Shown: in pieces, positions 7,820-17,172 of the stretch
Position numbering within the stretch: the stretch's first letter is position 1
Layout of the letters: every line of letters begins with the position of its first letter
Assembly: GCA_027315345.1 (NCBI GenBank)
Contig: DAHUYE010000008.1
Coordinates: 119,265-183,264 of the forward strand
DNA from: Actinomycetota bacterium
GTDB taxonomy: Bacteria > Actinomycetota > Acidimicrobiia > Acidimicrobiales > JAJPHE01
Reading direction: 5' to 3'
Length of the DNA stretch: 64,000 nt
Notes under the pieces: generated by a model
The model's database searches: none
Told to the model about the DNA's origin: nothing
What the model saw: the letters and a program-made list of their open reading frames with translations, nothing else
Made by a program: the position numbers and the translations under genes

Positions 7820-9166
7820 TTAGAGCGGCTCCCGGACCGCCACCAGGATGCAGAGATCGTCCTGGCGGGCCACCCCGGCCAGGGAGGAGGCCAGGGCGGC
7901 GTCGGCCACGTCCCCGGGGTCGGGCCCATCCCGCCGCACCGCCACGGCGTCGAGCAGCCGGCTCAGCCCTACCTCGAGATCCTCGCCCCGGTTCTCGACC
8001 AGGCCGTCGGTGTAGAGAACCAATACATCCCCCGGCCCGAAGTTGAACCGGGCCTCGGTGCGGCCACCCAGGTCGAGGCCGAGCAGCGGTCCCAGCACGG
8101 TGTCCAGCAGGGTCGTCCCGTCATCGGCCCGGTTGTGAACGGGGGGCATGTGACCGGAGCTGGACCACGTCATGGTGCCCGGGCCGGCATCGAAGCGGGC
8201 CACCACCGCCGAGGCGACCTGGCCGTCCCCGGTGCCGGTGAGCAGGCGGTCGAGCACATCCAGGCAGGCGGCCGGGCCCAGACCGGCGAAGGCGGTGGCC
8301 CGCACTGCACTGCGGAGCTGTGCCATCCCCGAGGCGGCGGAAACACCGTGGCCGCCGACGTCGCCGACCGACAGCCACAGGGCGCCGTCGGGTCCGCTGA
8401 AGGCGTCATACCAGTCTCCCCCCACCTCGGCGTTGGCCTCGGCCGGCAGGTAGCGGGCGGCCAGGCGCACCCCCGGAAAACGCGGCAGGGTCTGGGGCAG
8501 GATGGCCCGCTGGAGAATCGAGGTGATCTCGGTCTTCTGCTCCATCAGTTCCGCCCTCTGGATGGCCAGGGCGCACTGGCTGGCCACGTTGCGGAAGAGG
8601 AGCCGCTCGTGGGGGCCGAAGTCGCGCTCGTCCCGCCAGCTGATGGAGATCAGGCCCAGGAGGCGCCCGGCCACCACCAGGGGAAGGTGAGCGAGGGCGC
8701 GGACCCCCAGAGCCCGGGTGGCCGCCTCCAGGTGGGGGTAATCCGAGAGGTAGGCGGCCAGGGTGGGATGGAAGACGTCCTCCCGCCGGCGCAGGGCGTC
8801 GGACGTGGCCGAAGGGGCGGTCCTGGGCACCTCCGCCATCAGGCGGGCCACCTGGTCGGGAACAGCCTGGAGGCGCAGGAACCTGACGGTGCGGGCGTCA
8901 TCGGCCAGGAGCATGACGGTCACGAAGTCGGCTGCGAACAGGCCCTCGAAAAGGGCCACCACGGCCTCGCCCACCGCCGCCGTGGTCTGGGCTTCGCCCA
9001 GGGCGGTGCTGACCGACTGCAGCTGGCCGGCCCGGCTGATGGCGGCCTGCAGTTCGGCTACCAGTTGGTTGCGTTCAGCCGCGGCGGCCCGGCCGGCGGT
9101 ATGCCGGCGTCCCGCTCCCCCGGTGGCCGATGCTCCGGCCGGAGGTTTATTGGCTGCTGACGACAC
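7820..9166 (-). CDS. GAF-domain PP2C/SpoIIE serine phosphatase
   Basis: A 448-residue signalling phosphatase of the RsbU/SpoIIE type, usually acting on anti-anti-sigma factors or similar phosphoproteins. A GAF-like sensor region (about 45-215) is followed by a short linker helix (ELMEQKTEITSILQRAILPQ). The phosphatase domain has the metal-binding motifs VGGDWYDAF, SVGDVGGHG, SSSGHMPP and LYTDGLVENR. No partner anti-sigma or anti-anti-sigma gene is adjacent, so the target is unknown. It is convergent with the acyl-CoA synthetase gene. Confidence 0.87.
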   Translation of the reverse strand: MSSAANKPPAGASATGGAGRRHTAGRAAAAERNQLVAELQAAISRAGQLQSVSTALGEAQTTAAVGEAVVALFEGLFAADFVTVMLLADDARTVRFLRLQAVPDQVARLMAEVPRTAPSATSDALRRREDVFHPTLAAYLSDYPHLEAATRALGVRALAHLPLVVAGRLLGLISISWRDERDFGPHERLLFRNVASQCALAIQRAELMEQKTEITSILQRAILPQTLPRFPGVRLAARYLPAEANAEVGGDWYDAFSGPDGALWLSVGDVGGHGVSAASGMAQLRSAVRATAFAGLGPAACLDVLDRLLTGTGDGQVASAVVARFDAGPGTMTWSSSGHMPPVHNRADDGTTLLDTVLGPLLGLDLGGRTEARFNFGPGDVLVLYTDGLVENRGEDLEVGLSRLLDAVAVRRDGPDPGDVADAALASSLAGVARQDDLCILVAVREPL

Positions 9167-9238
9167 CGGACCCCTTTGTCGGGTATGGGAGAAGTTTCCT
9201 GCCCCAGCCGCTTTGTTGGGGTAAGGATCGGCCGGTTG

Positions 9239-10780
9239 TCACTGATCGTGAGGTTGAGAACCGAGGCGGCGGCCGAGGATGACGGCCTCGTCCCCGTCGA
9301 GCCCGCCATCCCACCCGCCGGGGTCACGATCCGGCCGGCTGGATACCGCGACCCAGAAGGGGCCGCCGGGCACGTCTACCCGCACCGGCCCGGGGCCGAA
9401 GTTGACCAGGACGATCAGTTCGTCCTGGGGCAGGCTGCGGCGGTAGCCCAACACCCCCTCCGGACAGTCGAGGAGGGTGAGGTCGCCTACCCGCAGGGCC
9501 GGCCGGGATCGGCGCAGGGCGAGGAGGGAGCGGTACAGATGCAGTATCCCGTCGGGGTCGTCCCGTTGGGCCGCGACGCTGTGACCCACCGGGTCGGGTG
9601 GCCACGGAAGCCAGGGCGCCACCGGCCAGCCGTGTCCGGGATCGGAGGTCCAGGGCAACGGGGCCCTGCAGCCATCCCGCCCCCCCGGATCGCGCACCGC
9701 CTCTCCCTCGACCACAGCGTCGGCCAGACCCAGTTCCTCCCCGGCGTAGAGGAAGGGGGTGCCCCGGAGGGTGAGCAGCAGCACGGCGGCGGCCCGGGCC
9801 CGGGCCTCGCGGCCGTAGCGGGTCCGATGGCGAGGGGTGTCGTGGTTGGAGAGGACCCAGGTGGGCCAGGCCTGGCGGGGTTCCAGGGCGGCCAGAGTCT
9901 CGGTGATGCCCGCCCGCCATGCTTCCGCCTCCCACGGAGCGTGGAGGGGCGGAAAGTTGAAGGCCAGGTGCAGCTCGTCGTTGTGGCCGTAGTAGGTGGC
10001 CACCGTCTCGGTGTCGAGGATGTAGACCTCCCCCACCGAGGTCCTTTCGCCGGGGTAGGAGTCGATCAGGCGGCGCAGGTCCCGCAGCAGGCCGTGAGTG
10101 GTCCAGGCGCCGGTGAGGGCGGGTTGGCGGCCGGGTCCATCGGGCAGGGCAGGATCCTTTCCGATGAGGTGGACGACGTCGATGCGGAAGCCGTCCACGC
10201 CCCGGTCGAGCCAGAAGCGCAGCGTGTCGTGCATGGCCGCCACCACCTCGGGGTTGGCCCAGTTGAGGTCGGGCTGCTGAGGCAGGAAGCTGTGCAGGTA
10301 CCACTGCCGCCATCGCGGATCCCACGTCCACGCCGGTCCTCCGATGAAAGCCGCCCTCCAGTTGTTGGGCGGCCGGCCCGGACCCGACCCGTCCCGCCAG
10401 TAATACCAGTCCCGGCGGGGCGAATCCGGCCCGGAGAGGGAGTCGAGGAACCAGGGATGCTGGTCGCTGCTGTGGTTCGGGACCCAGTCGATCAGGACGC
10501 GCAGGCCGAGACGGTGAGCCTCCTCCAGGAGGCGGTCGAAATCGGCCAGGCTCCCAAAGAGAGGATCGACGTCGCAGTAGTCGGCCACGTCGTAGCCGTA
10601 GTCGGCCATGGGCGAGGTGAAGAACGGGGAGATCCAGATGGCGTCGACGCCCAGCCAGACCAGATGGTCGAGATGGGCCCGGATGCCCTCCAGGTCCCCC
10701 ACCCCGTCGCCATCCGCGTCCGAGAAGCTGCGGGGGTATATCTGGTAGACGACCGCCTCCTGCCACCAGGCAGCGCTCAT
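9239..10780 (-). CDS. GH13 alpha-glucosidase (oligo-1,6-glucosidase-like)
   Basis: Hydrolyses alpha-linked gluco-oligosaccharides in the cytoplasm. The 513-residue protein starts MSAAWWQEAVVYQIYPRSF, a typical GH13 opening. It has the four conserved regions: DWVPNHSS, GFRIDVV with nucleophile D201, SVGEVY with acid/base E251, and SNHDTPR with D314. The ATG at 10780 overlaps the TGA of the upstream acyltransferase (ATGA), so this start is well supported. Subfamily assignment (alpha-glucosidase, isomaltase or trehalose synthase-like) is uncertain, though length and motifs fit GH13 alpha-glucosidases. Confidence 0.87.
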   Translation of the reverse strand: MSAAWWQEAVVYQIYPRSFSDADGDGVGDLEGIRAHLDHLVWLGVDAIWISPFFTSPMADYGYDVADYCDVDPLFGSLADFDRLLEEAHRLGLRVLIDWVPNHSSDQHPWFLDSLSGPDSPRRDWYYWRDGSGPGRPPNNWRAAFIGGPAWTWDPRWRQWYLHSFLPQQPDLNWANPEVVAAMHDTLRFWLDRGVDGFRIDVVHLIGKDPALPDGPGRQPALTGAWTTHGLLRDLRRLIDSYPGERTSVGEVYILDTETVATYYGHNDELHLAFNFPPLHAPWEAEAWRAGITETLAALEPRQAWPTWVLSNHDTPRHRTRYGREARARAAAVLLLTLRGTPFLYAGEELGLADAVVEGEAVRDPGGRDGCRAPLPWTSDPGHGWPVAPWLPWPPDPVGHSVAAQRDDPDGILHLYRSLLALRRSRPALRVGDLTLLDCPEGVLGYRRSLPQDELIVLVNFGPGPVRVDVPGGPFWVAVSSRPDRDPGGWDGGLDGDEAVILGRRLGSQPHDQ

Positions 10781-12807
10781 GGCAACGGGGTTCCCCGGTA
10801 AGGCAGGGTGGGCTGGTCGGCCGGGCAGGCCCCGGCCGGATCGTTGTAGCGGGGGTCGTGGATCCAGGCTCCGTCCTGCCAGCCCGCCGCCATCGGGCCC
10901 AGATCGAACATCGGCGCCAGGGCCGATTCGACCAGCTGGCCCAGCTCGGCCGCCCCGTAGGGGCACATGTGGATGTCGTCCACCTTGCGGGCCCGCAGCC
11001 ACGCACCGGCCGGGGTCTTCATCCAGACCAGGAAGCGCCCGGCCGGGGCGAAGAGCTCCGAGGTGGGCAGGTAGGCGGCCTGGCCGGGAAAGCCGGCCAC
11101 CGCCTCCTGGGCGGCGACGTCCCAGGCCCGCTCACCGCTCAGGGTGCTGATCCAGGCCGCCCGCTCCGCCTCCGGGGTGGGATAGAGCGGATACGGGCCC
11201 GTGGTCGGGAACTGTAGGAGAAGAACGTCGCTCACACCGTCCCCGGGGCTGAGCAGCCCGGCCAGGGTCGATTTCAGCAGAGCCGCATACCCGGTCGGAT
11301 CGGCCTGGGCCATGGGGTTGTCCCAGGACCAGGTCCCGATGATCAGCTCGGGCCGGGCCTGGCGGATGATCTGCCGGCCGTCCCCGGGCCAGAGCTTGTC
11401 CGTGGTCAGTCCCCATCCGCCGAAGGAGCTGTTGGCCACCACCTGGACTTCCCCGGTGGCCTGGAGGGCGGCGGTGAGGCCGGGGGACGAGTCGTTCATC
11501 ACGCTGTCGCCCAGGATCCAGACCCGGAGCGGGTCGGCCGCCGAAGGCACCCGTCCCGGTGGCAGGGACAGGTCCAGGCCGGCCGGGGCCACCCGGGTGG
11601 CCGGGCCCACGGCCGCCGTCCCCGCCGCCGCGGGCGTCACCGTGGCCGCCACCAGGGCCACGGTGGTGGAGGCCAGCGCCACCGGCACCAGCAAGCGGCG
11701 CCGGAACCCGGAGAAGTCGGCCCGGCGCAGGGGCCGCTCCAGGCCGTAGTAGCTGAGGCAGCTGAGCCCGAGGATGGCGCCGACCCGGGCGGCCAGCAGT
11801 CGCGCCCCGGCCAGGCCGGTGTCGGTGCCGGTCATGAGCACGATCACCGGCCAGTGCCAGATGTAAACCGAGTAGCTGATGCGGCCGAGCCAGCGCAGTG
11901 GGGATGCGCCCAGGAGGCGGGCCAGGGGCCCGTCGGGAACCCGGGCCACCCCGACCACGACCAGGAGGACTGCCAGGGAGATGACCACCAGGCCACCGTC
12001 CCAGATCCAGCCCGGGGGTCCCCCCGCCACCGAGATACCCGCGGCGACTATCCCAGCTCCGGCCACCGGCCCGAAGCGCCAGAGCCGGCCGGCCGGCCGG
12101 GCCGGGGCGGGGCGGGGCCGGCGCCGGCCGCCAGCGGCCAACCCGGGGCGGAGCCAGACGGCGGCGGCGGCCCCGAAGAGCAGTTCCCAGGCCCGGGTGT
12201 CCGTGCCGAGATAGGCCCGGTTGAAGCCGTAGACGTGGGCGGCCACGCCCATCCAGGCGGCCGACGTCAGCCCGGCCGTGACCGCCGTCCAGCCCACCAG
12301 CCGCGGCGCCGACCAGTTCCGGCGCCGGGCCAGCCCGAGGGCCCCGGCCACGACCAACGGCCAAACCAGGTAGTACTGCTCCTCGATGGCCAGGGACCAG
12401 GTGTGCAGAAGCGGGTCGGGCGCGGCGAACTGGGCGAAATAGCTGTGGCCCACCGCTATCTGCTGCCAGTTGGCGCTGTAGAGCAGGGTGGCCAGGGCCG
12501 GGCCCCGCAACTGGGCGGCCACCACCTCCGGACCCCCGGCCAGGCAGTAGAGGGCCACGGCGGCCAGGAGGCCCAGCACGGCGGGCAGCAGGCGGCGGGC
12601 CCGGCGGGACCAGAACGCCCCCAGGCCGATCCGTTGGGGGCCGGCCGCCTCCGACAGGAGCAGCGAGGTGATGAGGAAGCCGGAGAGGACGAAGAAGATG
12701 TCGACTCCGAGCCAGCCCCCGGGGAGGTAGCCGAGGTGGTAGGCGACCACCGCCGAGACGGCCACGGCCCGCACTCCGTCCAGGGCCGGCCAGTACGGCT
12801 TGATCAT
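10777..12807 (-). CDS. OafA-type membrane acyltransferase with C-terminal SGNH domain
   Basis: A 676-residue integral membrane O-acyltransferase (acyltransferase 3 family). The N-terminal half has about ten hydrophobic segments and the family motifs YWPALDGVRAVAV, GVDIFFVLSGFLIT and the FWSRRARRLLP stretch. After residue about 410 a periplasmic SGNH-like domain follows, with GDSVMND as block I and a late DDIHMCPYG as the Asp-His region. Such proteins acetylate cell-surface polysaccharides or glycans. It is translationally coupled to the GH13 glucosidase by an ATGA overlap, so a shared role in a glycan is possible. Confidence 0.87.
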   Translation of the reverse strand: MIKPYWPALDGVRAVAVSAVVAYHLGYLPGGWLGVDIFFVLSGFLITSLLLSEAAGPQRIGLGAFWSRRARRLLPAVLGLLAAVALYCLAGGPEVVAAQLRGPALATLLYSANWQQIAVGHSYFAQFAAPDPLLHTWSLAIEEQYYLVWPLVVAGALGLARRRNWSAPRLVGWTAVTAGLTSAAWMGVAAHVYGFNRAYLGTDTRAWELLFGAAAAVWLRPGLAAGGRRRPRPAPARPAGRLWRFGPVAGAGIVAAGISVAGGPPGWIWDGGLVVISLAVLLVVVGVARVPDGPLARLLGASPLRWLGRISYSVYIWHWPVIVLMTGTDTGLAGARLLAARVGAILGLSCLSYYGLERPLRRADFSGFRRRLLVPVALASTTVALVAATVTPAAAGTAAVGPATRVAPAGLDLSLPPGRVPSAADPLRVWILGDSVMNDSSPGLTAALQATGEVQVVANSSFGGWGLTTDKLWPGDGRQIIRQARPELIIGTWSWDNPMAQADPTGYAALLKSTLAGLLSPGDGVSDVLLLQFPTTGPYPLYPTPEAERAAWISTLSGERAWDVAAQEAVAGFPGQAAYLPTSELFAPAGRFLVWMKTPAGAWLRARKVDDIHMCPYGAAELGQLVESALAPMFDLGPMAAGWQDGAWIHDPRYNDPAGACPADQPTLPYRGTPLP

Positions 12808-12872
12808 GCCCCCTGTATCGGCCGGCCCGGCCCGGTCCAGAGCCCGAGGGGCGGTACCGGGACCGCTTTGGC

Positions 12873-13346
12873 TCAGATCCCCATCCGTTCCAGGCTGGCC
12901 CGGAAGGCGGCGAAGAGGTCCAATTCCCTCAGTTCCCCGGCGGTCACCCAGCGGGCCTCGGCCGTCTCCCAGGACAGCCGGTCGGGCACCGGAAAGCGCT
13001 CATCCACTTCCAGGATGACGGTCCAGTAGCTCCAGCCTCCGTGGTCGTCCTCGTGGACCGACACGACCCGGTAACCGCTGCGCAAAGGCCCGATCTCCTC
13101 GGCGAACTCGCGCAGAGCCCCCTCGAGGGGACTCTCCCCGTGGTCGAGGGCGCCCCCGGGCACGGCCCAGGTCCCGCCCTGGTGGGTATGCACGCTGCGG
13201 CGGGCCAGGAAGTACCAGTGGCTGCCGTCGGAATCGACGTGCCGGACCAGCACCCCGGCCGCCCCGAAGCGGCCCCAGCGCACACTCCCGTCCGAGACGG
13301 TCACGAAGCCGTCCCCGCTCCCCCGCCCTCCGCCTCTCAGCGCCAC
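12873..13346 (-). CDS. Nudix hydrolase
   Basis: A 157-residue pyrophosphohydrolase. The Nudix box is intact: [18 protein letters not shown] followed by AEEIG, matching GX5EX7REUXEEXGU. It is preceded by the strand [22 protein letters not shown]. The substrate could be a modified nucleotide or a nucleotide sugar. A shorter GTG start at [11 protein letters not shown], a few residues in, is possible. It lies after the acyltransferase start and upstream of the divergent sodA gene. Confidence 0.83.
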   Translation of the reverse strand: MALRGGGRGSGDGFVTVSDGSVRWGRFGAAGVLVRHVDSDGSHWYFLARRSVHTHQGGTWAVPGGALDHGESPLEGALREFAEEIGPLRSGYRVVSVHEDDHGGWSYWTVILEVDERFPVPDRLSWETAEARWVTAGELRELDLFAAFRASLERMGI

Positions 13347-13456
13347 CGGCCCATCATGCCGCGACCGGCGGGGACCCGGACCCGGGCATCGCGGAGCTCG
13401 GTCGGGGGGACATATGCTCCCAACCAGACCGAGTCGACTACCGAGGAGGGCCCAGA

Positions 13457-14068
13457 GTGGCCGATTACAAGCTTCCTGACCTGCCGTATGACTACGCTGC
13501 TCTCGAGCCCCACTATTCGGGACAGATCCTCGAGCTGCATCACGATAAGCACCACGCCGCCTATGTGACCGGGGCCAACACCACCCTGGAGAAGCTGGCC
13601 GAGGCCCGCTCCAAGGAGGATTTCGGAAGCATCGTCGGTCTGGAGAAGACCCTGGCCTTCAATCTCTCCGGCCATGTCCTGCACTCCATCTTCTGGAAGA
13701 ACCTGAGCCCCGACGGCGGGGACAAGCCCGACGGGGAGCTGGCTTCGGCCATCGATGAGAATTTCGGGTCCTTCGACGGCTTCAAGGCCCAGCTGACCCA
13801 GGCCACCACCACCATCCAGGGGTCGGGTTGGGGCGTTCTGGCCTGGGAGCCTCTCGGCCAGCGCCTGGTCATCGAGCAGGTCTACGACCATCAGGGCAAC
13901 ACCGGCCAGGGGGCCGTGCCCCTACTGGTCTTCGACGCCTGGGAGCACGCCTTCTACCTCCAGTACAAGAACGTGAAGGCCGACTTCGTCACGGCGCTGT
14001 GGAAGATCGTCAACTGGTCCGACGTGGCGGCCCGCTTCGGCTCCGCCCGGAGCCTCAGCATCAGCTGA
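13457..14068 (+). CDS. sodA: Fe/Mn superoxide dismutase
   Basis: Converts superoxide to oxygen and hydrogen peroxide. The 203-residue protein opens with [18 protein letters not shown]. Metal ligands are visible at H28 (LHHDKHH), H76 (HSIFW), D160 and H164 ([11 protein letters not shown]). The DHQ at 144-146, with histidine before the glutamine, resembles the iron-type SodA of M. tuberculosis, but metal choice cannot be settled by sequence. The GTG start has GAGGAGGG upstream. The last 8 bases overlap the convergent TetR gene. Confidence 0.93.
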   Translation: MADYKLPDLPYDYAALEPHYSGQILELHHDKHHAAYVTGANTTLEKLAEARSKEDFGSIVGLEKTLAFNLSGHVLHSIFWKNLSPDGGDKPDGELASAIDENFGSFDGFKAQLTQATTTIQGSGWGVLAWEPLGQRLVIEQVYDHQGNTGQGAVPLLVFDAWEHAFYLQYKNVKADFVTALWKIVNWSDVAARFGSARSLSIS

Positions 14069-14672
14069 GGCCGCCGGCGCCCCGGATGAGGGCGCGCAGG
14101 CCGGCCACGGCCAGGTCATCCGGGACGGCGTCGGGCTCCAACCGGCGCTGCATCTCCAGTCCGACCATCAGCCCGATGACCAGGGTGGCCAGGCCGGCGG
14201 CCTGGTCCGGACTGCGTTCGGCCCCGGCCTGAAGGAGGCCGCCGGCCAGCGACTCGGCCAGGCGGGACCGGACCTCGGCGTAGCGATCGGCAGCGGCGCC
14301 GGTGGCCTCGGGCTGTCGGCAGGCGTACAGCCACAACTCGTGCTCGAGCAGCATCCACTGCTGGCCGCCGGCCGCCCGGGGAACGGCGAAGTTGGCCCAC
14401 AGCGACCGGAGCCGCTCATCCGGGTCATCGGTGCCGGTCAGGTCGGCCTGGGTGGCCGCGGCCGTGGCCTCCTTCCACTCGTCCAGGAGGGCCACGATGA
14501 TGCCGTCCTTGTCCCCGAAGTGGTCGTACAGGGCGCCGCTGGTGCGATCGGCGGCCCCGGCCATGGCCTCCACCGAAGCTCCGGCTACGCCCCGGTCCGC
14601 CACCACCGACCGGGCCCCGTCGAGAAGCCGCCGGCGGGTCTCGGCCCGGCGCTGCTCCTGGGTTCGGCTCAC
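14061..14672 (-). CDS. TetR-family transcriptional regulator
   Basis: A 203-residue repressor-type protein. The N-terminal helix-turn-helix covers about residues 12-55 ([33 protein letters not shown] is split here by function: helix 1, then the recognition region around [14 protein letters not shown]). The C-terminal ligand domain is helical and not conserved. The start is a GTG. The upstream 85-base gap, shared with the divergent NMO-P450 pair, contains an AT-rich dyad that is a natural operator. It lacks the features of mycobacterial KstR that I remember, so it is not named. The likely ligand is a lipid or acyl-CoA. Confidence 0.85.
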   Translation of the reverse strand: MSRTQEQRRAETRRRLLDGARSVVADRGVAGASVEAMAGAADRTSGALYDHFGDKDGIIVALLDEWKEATAAATQADLTGTDDPDERLRSLWANFAVPRAAGGQQWMLLEHELWLYACRQPEATGAAADRYAEVRSRLAESLAGGLLQAGAERSPDQAAGLATLVIGLMVGLEMQRRLEPDAVPDDLAVAGLRALIRGAGGLS

Positions 14673-14681
14673 CCCGCCAAC

Positions 14682-14706
14682 TTACATCAGGTTTGTTACA
14701 TATATA
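14682..14706. promoter_or_regulatory. AT-rich dyad and promoter between the TetR and NMO-P450 genes
   Basis: This is one of the most AT-rich stretches nearby. TTACAT occurs at 14682-14687 and again at 14696-14701. The half-sites ACA and TGT form an imperfect palindrome within TTACATCAGGTTTGTTA. TATATA at 14701-14706 could act as a -10 element for the rightward genes. Its position suits an operator of the adjacent TetR regulator. No precise -35 could be fixed. Confidence 0.45.
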
Positions 14707-14757
14707 GTGCCTCCCAGATAAGCCCGTGGCCGGGGGGCCCACGGCCCAGGAGGATCC

Positions 14758-15879
14758 ATGCGCACCGCCCTATGCGACACCTTCGGCATCGAGTACCCGA
14801 TCTTCGCCTTCAGTCACTGCCGCGATGTGGTGGCCGCCGTCAGCCGGAGCGGAGGCCTCGGGGTGCTGGGAGCCGTCGGCTTCAGCCCCGAACAGCTCCA
14901 GATCGAGTTGGAGTGGATCGATGACCACGTCGACGGCCGGCCCTACGGCGTGGACACGGTCATGCCCCAGAAGGCGGTGGACGTGCACGGGTCCTCCCCC
15001 GAGGACCTACTGGCCCAGATCCGTTCCCTGATTCCCGACCGGCACCGGGCCTATGTGGAAGAGCTGATCGAGCGCTTCGAACTGCCGCCCTTGCCCGAGG
15101 GCGAGGCCCCCGGCGGCGTGCTGGGCTGGGCCGAGGATGTGGCCCGCCGCCACGTCGAGGTCGCCCTGGCCCACCCCATCTGCCTGATCGCCAACGCCCT
15201 GGGCTCCCCGCCGGGCGACGTGATCGAGGAGGCCCACTCCCGCGGCATCAAGGTGGCCGCCCTGGCCGGTAAGGCCCAGCACGCCCAGCGCCACGCCAAC
15301 AACGGGGTGGACATCATCGTGGCTCAGGGTTACGAGGCGGGGGGGCACACCGGAGAGGTCTCCACCATGGTCCTGGTGCCGGAGGTGGTGCGGGCGGTTT
15401 GGCCCACTCCCGTCCTGGCCGCCGGGGGCATCGGCAGCGGGGCCCAGATAGCCGCCGCCCTCTCGCTCGGGGCCCAGGGGGCCTGGATGGGCTCGGTGTG
15501 GCTGGCCACGGCCGAGTCCAACTCAAGTCCGGAGGGCATCCAGGCCTACATGGACGCCACCTCCTCCGACACGGTCCGCTCCCGCTCCTACACAGGCAAG
15601 CCGGCCCGGATGCTGCGCAACGCCTGGACCGACGCCTGGGAGGACCCGGCCGGGCCCGGCCCGCTGGGGATGCCGCTTCAGAACATCCTGACGGCCGAGG
15701 CCAACGCCCGCATCGCCCGGTCCCACCGCAAGGACCTCGTCTTCGCTCCCGTGGGCCAGATAGTCGGCAGCATGAACGAGGTCCGCACCGTCCGCGACGT
15801 CGTCTTCGGCATGGTCGAGGAGTACATCGAGACCGTCGAGCGACTGGGCGCCAGCCTCACCGCCACCGAGCAGGCCTGA
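14758..15879 (+). CDS. nitronate monooxygenase-family flavoprotein (Rv1533-like)
   Basis: A 373-residue FMN-binding TIM-barrel protein of the 2-nitropropane dioxygenase/NMO family. It starts MRTALCDTFGIEYPIFAFSH and carries the flavin-binding motifs AQGYEAGGHTGEV, AAGGIGSG and GAWMGSVWL. The wording resembles M. tuberculosis Rv1533, whose substrate is not established. AGGAGG lies just before the ATG. It is followed after 30 bases by the P450 gene, so the two are probably cotranscribed under the TetR regulator upstream. Some family members act as enoyl-CoA reductases or desaturases rather than nitronate oxidases. Confidence 0.8.
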   Translation: MRTALCDTFGIEYPIFAFSHCRDVVAAVSRSGGLGVLGAVGFSPEQLQIELEWIDDHVDGRPYGVDTVMPQKAVDVHGSSPEDLLAQIRSLIPDRHRAYVEELIERFELPPLPEGEAPGGVLGWAEDVARRHVEVALAHPICLIANALGSPPGDVIEEAHSRGIKVAALAGKAQHAQRHANNGVDIIVAQGYEAGGHTGEVSTMVLVPEVVRAVWPTPVLAAGGIGSGAQIAAALSLGAQGAWMGSVWLATAESNSSPEGIQAYMDATSSDTVRSRSYTGKPARMLRNAWTDAWEDPAGPGPLGMPLQNILTAEANARIARSHRKDLVFAPVGQIVGSMNEVRTVRDVVFGMVEEYIETVERLGASLTATEQA

Positions 15880-15909
15880 ACCCGGATCCGACCAGAGAGG
15901 ACACGCCAC

Positions 15910-17148
15910 ATGACCGCCACCATCTCCTCCGTCGAGCAGATCGACCTGCTCGACCGGGACGCCTTCGCCCTCGGTGTCCCCCACTCCTGGTTCACCTACC
16001 TGCGGGCCAACCATCCCGTCTATCGCCACCCCGAACCGGACGGGCCCGGCTTCTGGGTCTTCAGCCGCTACGCCGACGTGCAGGCCATCGGGCGAGATGG
16101 CGTGACCTTCTCCTCCGACCAGTCCAGAGGCGGCGTGATCGGCCTGGAGGAGCCGGTGGTGGAGCCGGCCGATTTCGGTGACGCCAAGATCATGCTGATG
16201 ATGGATCCGCCCCAGCACACCCGCTACCGCAAACTGGTGAACCGGGGCTTCACCCCCCGGATGATCAACGCCCTGGAACAGCACATCCGGGACATGACCG
16301 TTCATCTGGTGGAGGAGGCGGTGGCCAAGGGCGACGTCGACTTCGTGGTGGACGTGGCCGCCGAGCTGCCACTCATGGTGATAGCCGAACTGATCGGCGT
16401 GCCCATGGAGGACCGGCACAAGCTCTTCGACTGGAGCAACCGCATGGTCGGGAGCGAGGACCCCGAATATGCAGTGACCGATGACCAGGCCATGACGGCG
16501 CAGATGGAGATGTTCGCCTACGCCAACCAGCTGGCCGAAGCCCGCCGGAAGGATCCGCGCGACGACATCATCTCCACCCTGCTGGCCTCGGAGATCGATG
16601 GAGACGCCCTGACCGAGCTGGAGTTCAACCTGTTCTTCATGCTGCTGGCCGTGGCCGGGAACGAGACGACCCGTAACGCCATCGCCCACGGCCTGAACGC
16701 CTTCCTGGAGAACCCGGAGCAGTACCGCCGGCTGGTGGAACAACCGGCCGAGCTCATCAACTCCGCCACCGAGGAGATCCTGCGTTGGGCGTCACCGGTC
16801 ATGTACTTCAAGCGCTACGTGACCAAAGAGACCGAGGTCGGGGGTCAGGCCCTCCAGCCGGGGGAAAAGGTGAGCATGTGGTACGTCTCGGCCAACCGAG
16901 ACGAAACCATCTTCCCCGATCCGTTCCGCTTCGACATCTCCCGGGATCCCAATCCCCACATCGCCTTCGGGGGCGGAGGCCCTCACCACTGCCTGGGATC
17001 GAACCTGGCCCGCATGGAGATCCGGGTGCTGTTCGAGGAACTGGCCCGGCGGGTGCCCGAGCTGCAGGCGCTGGAGTCACCCCAGGCCCTGCGCTCCAAC
17101 TTCATCGGCGGGATCAAGCATCTGCCGGTACGGCTCCGCACCGCCTGA
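15910..17148 (+). CDS. cytochrome P450, CYP124-like (lipid/sterol omega-hydroxylase)
   Basis: A 412-residue soluble haem monooxygenase. It shows the I-helix AGNET (249-253), the ExxR pair E289/R292, and the haem loop FGGGGPHHCLG with axial cysteine C361. The stretch SNFIGGIKHLPVRL at the C-terminus and EEILRWASPVMYFKR resemble CYP124, CYP125 and CYP142, most closely CYP124. CYP124 hydroxylates methyl-branched lipids and the terminal carbon of cholest-4-en-3-one. In this context oxidation of a sterol side chain is plausible but inferred. No ferredoxin gene is adjacent. GAGAGGA precedes the ATG. Confidence 0.85.
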   Translation: MTATISSVEQIDLLDRDAFALGVPHSWFTYLRANHPVYRHPEPDGPGFWVFSRYADVQAIGRDGVTFSSDQSRGGVIGLEEPVVEPADFGDAKIMLMMDPPQHTRYRKLVNRGFTPRMINALEQHIRDMTVHLVEEAVAKGDVDFVVDVAAELPLMVIAELIGVPMEDRHKLFDWSNRMVGSEDPEYAVTDDQAMTAQMEMFAYANQLAEARRKDPRDDIISTLLASEIDGDALTELEFNLFFMLLAVAGNETTRNAIAHGLNAFLENPEQYRRLVEQPAELINSATEEILRWASPVMYFKRYVTKETEVGGQALQPGEKVSMWYVSANRDETIFPDPFRFDISRDPNPHIAFGGGGPHHCLGSNLARMEIRVLFEELARRVPELQALESPQALRSNFIGGIKHLPVRLRTA

Positions 17149-17172
17149 GTCCAACCCGGCCGGGCCCGGAGC

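Noticed and set aside
14061-14672. TetR gene as the KstR that binds the five palindromes
   Set aside because: Its sequence does not recall KstR, and its own gap has a different AT-rich dyad.
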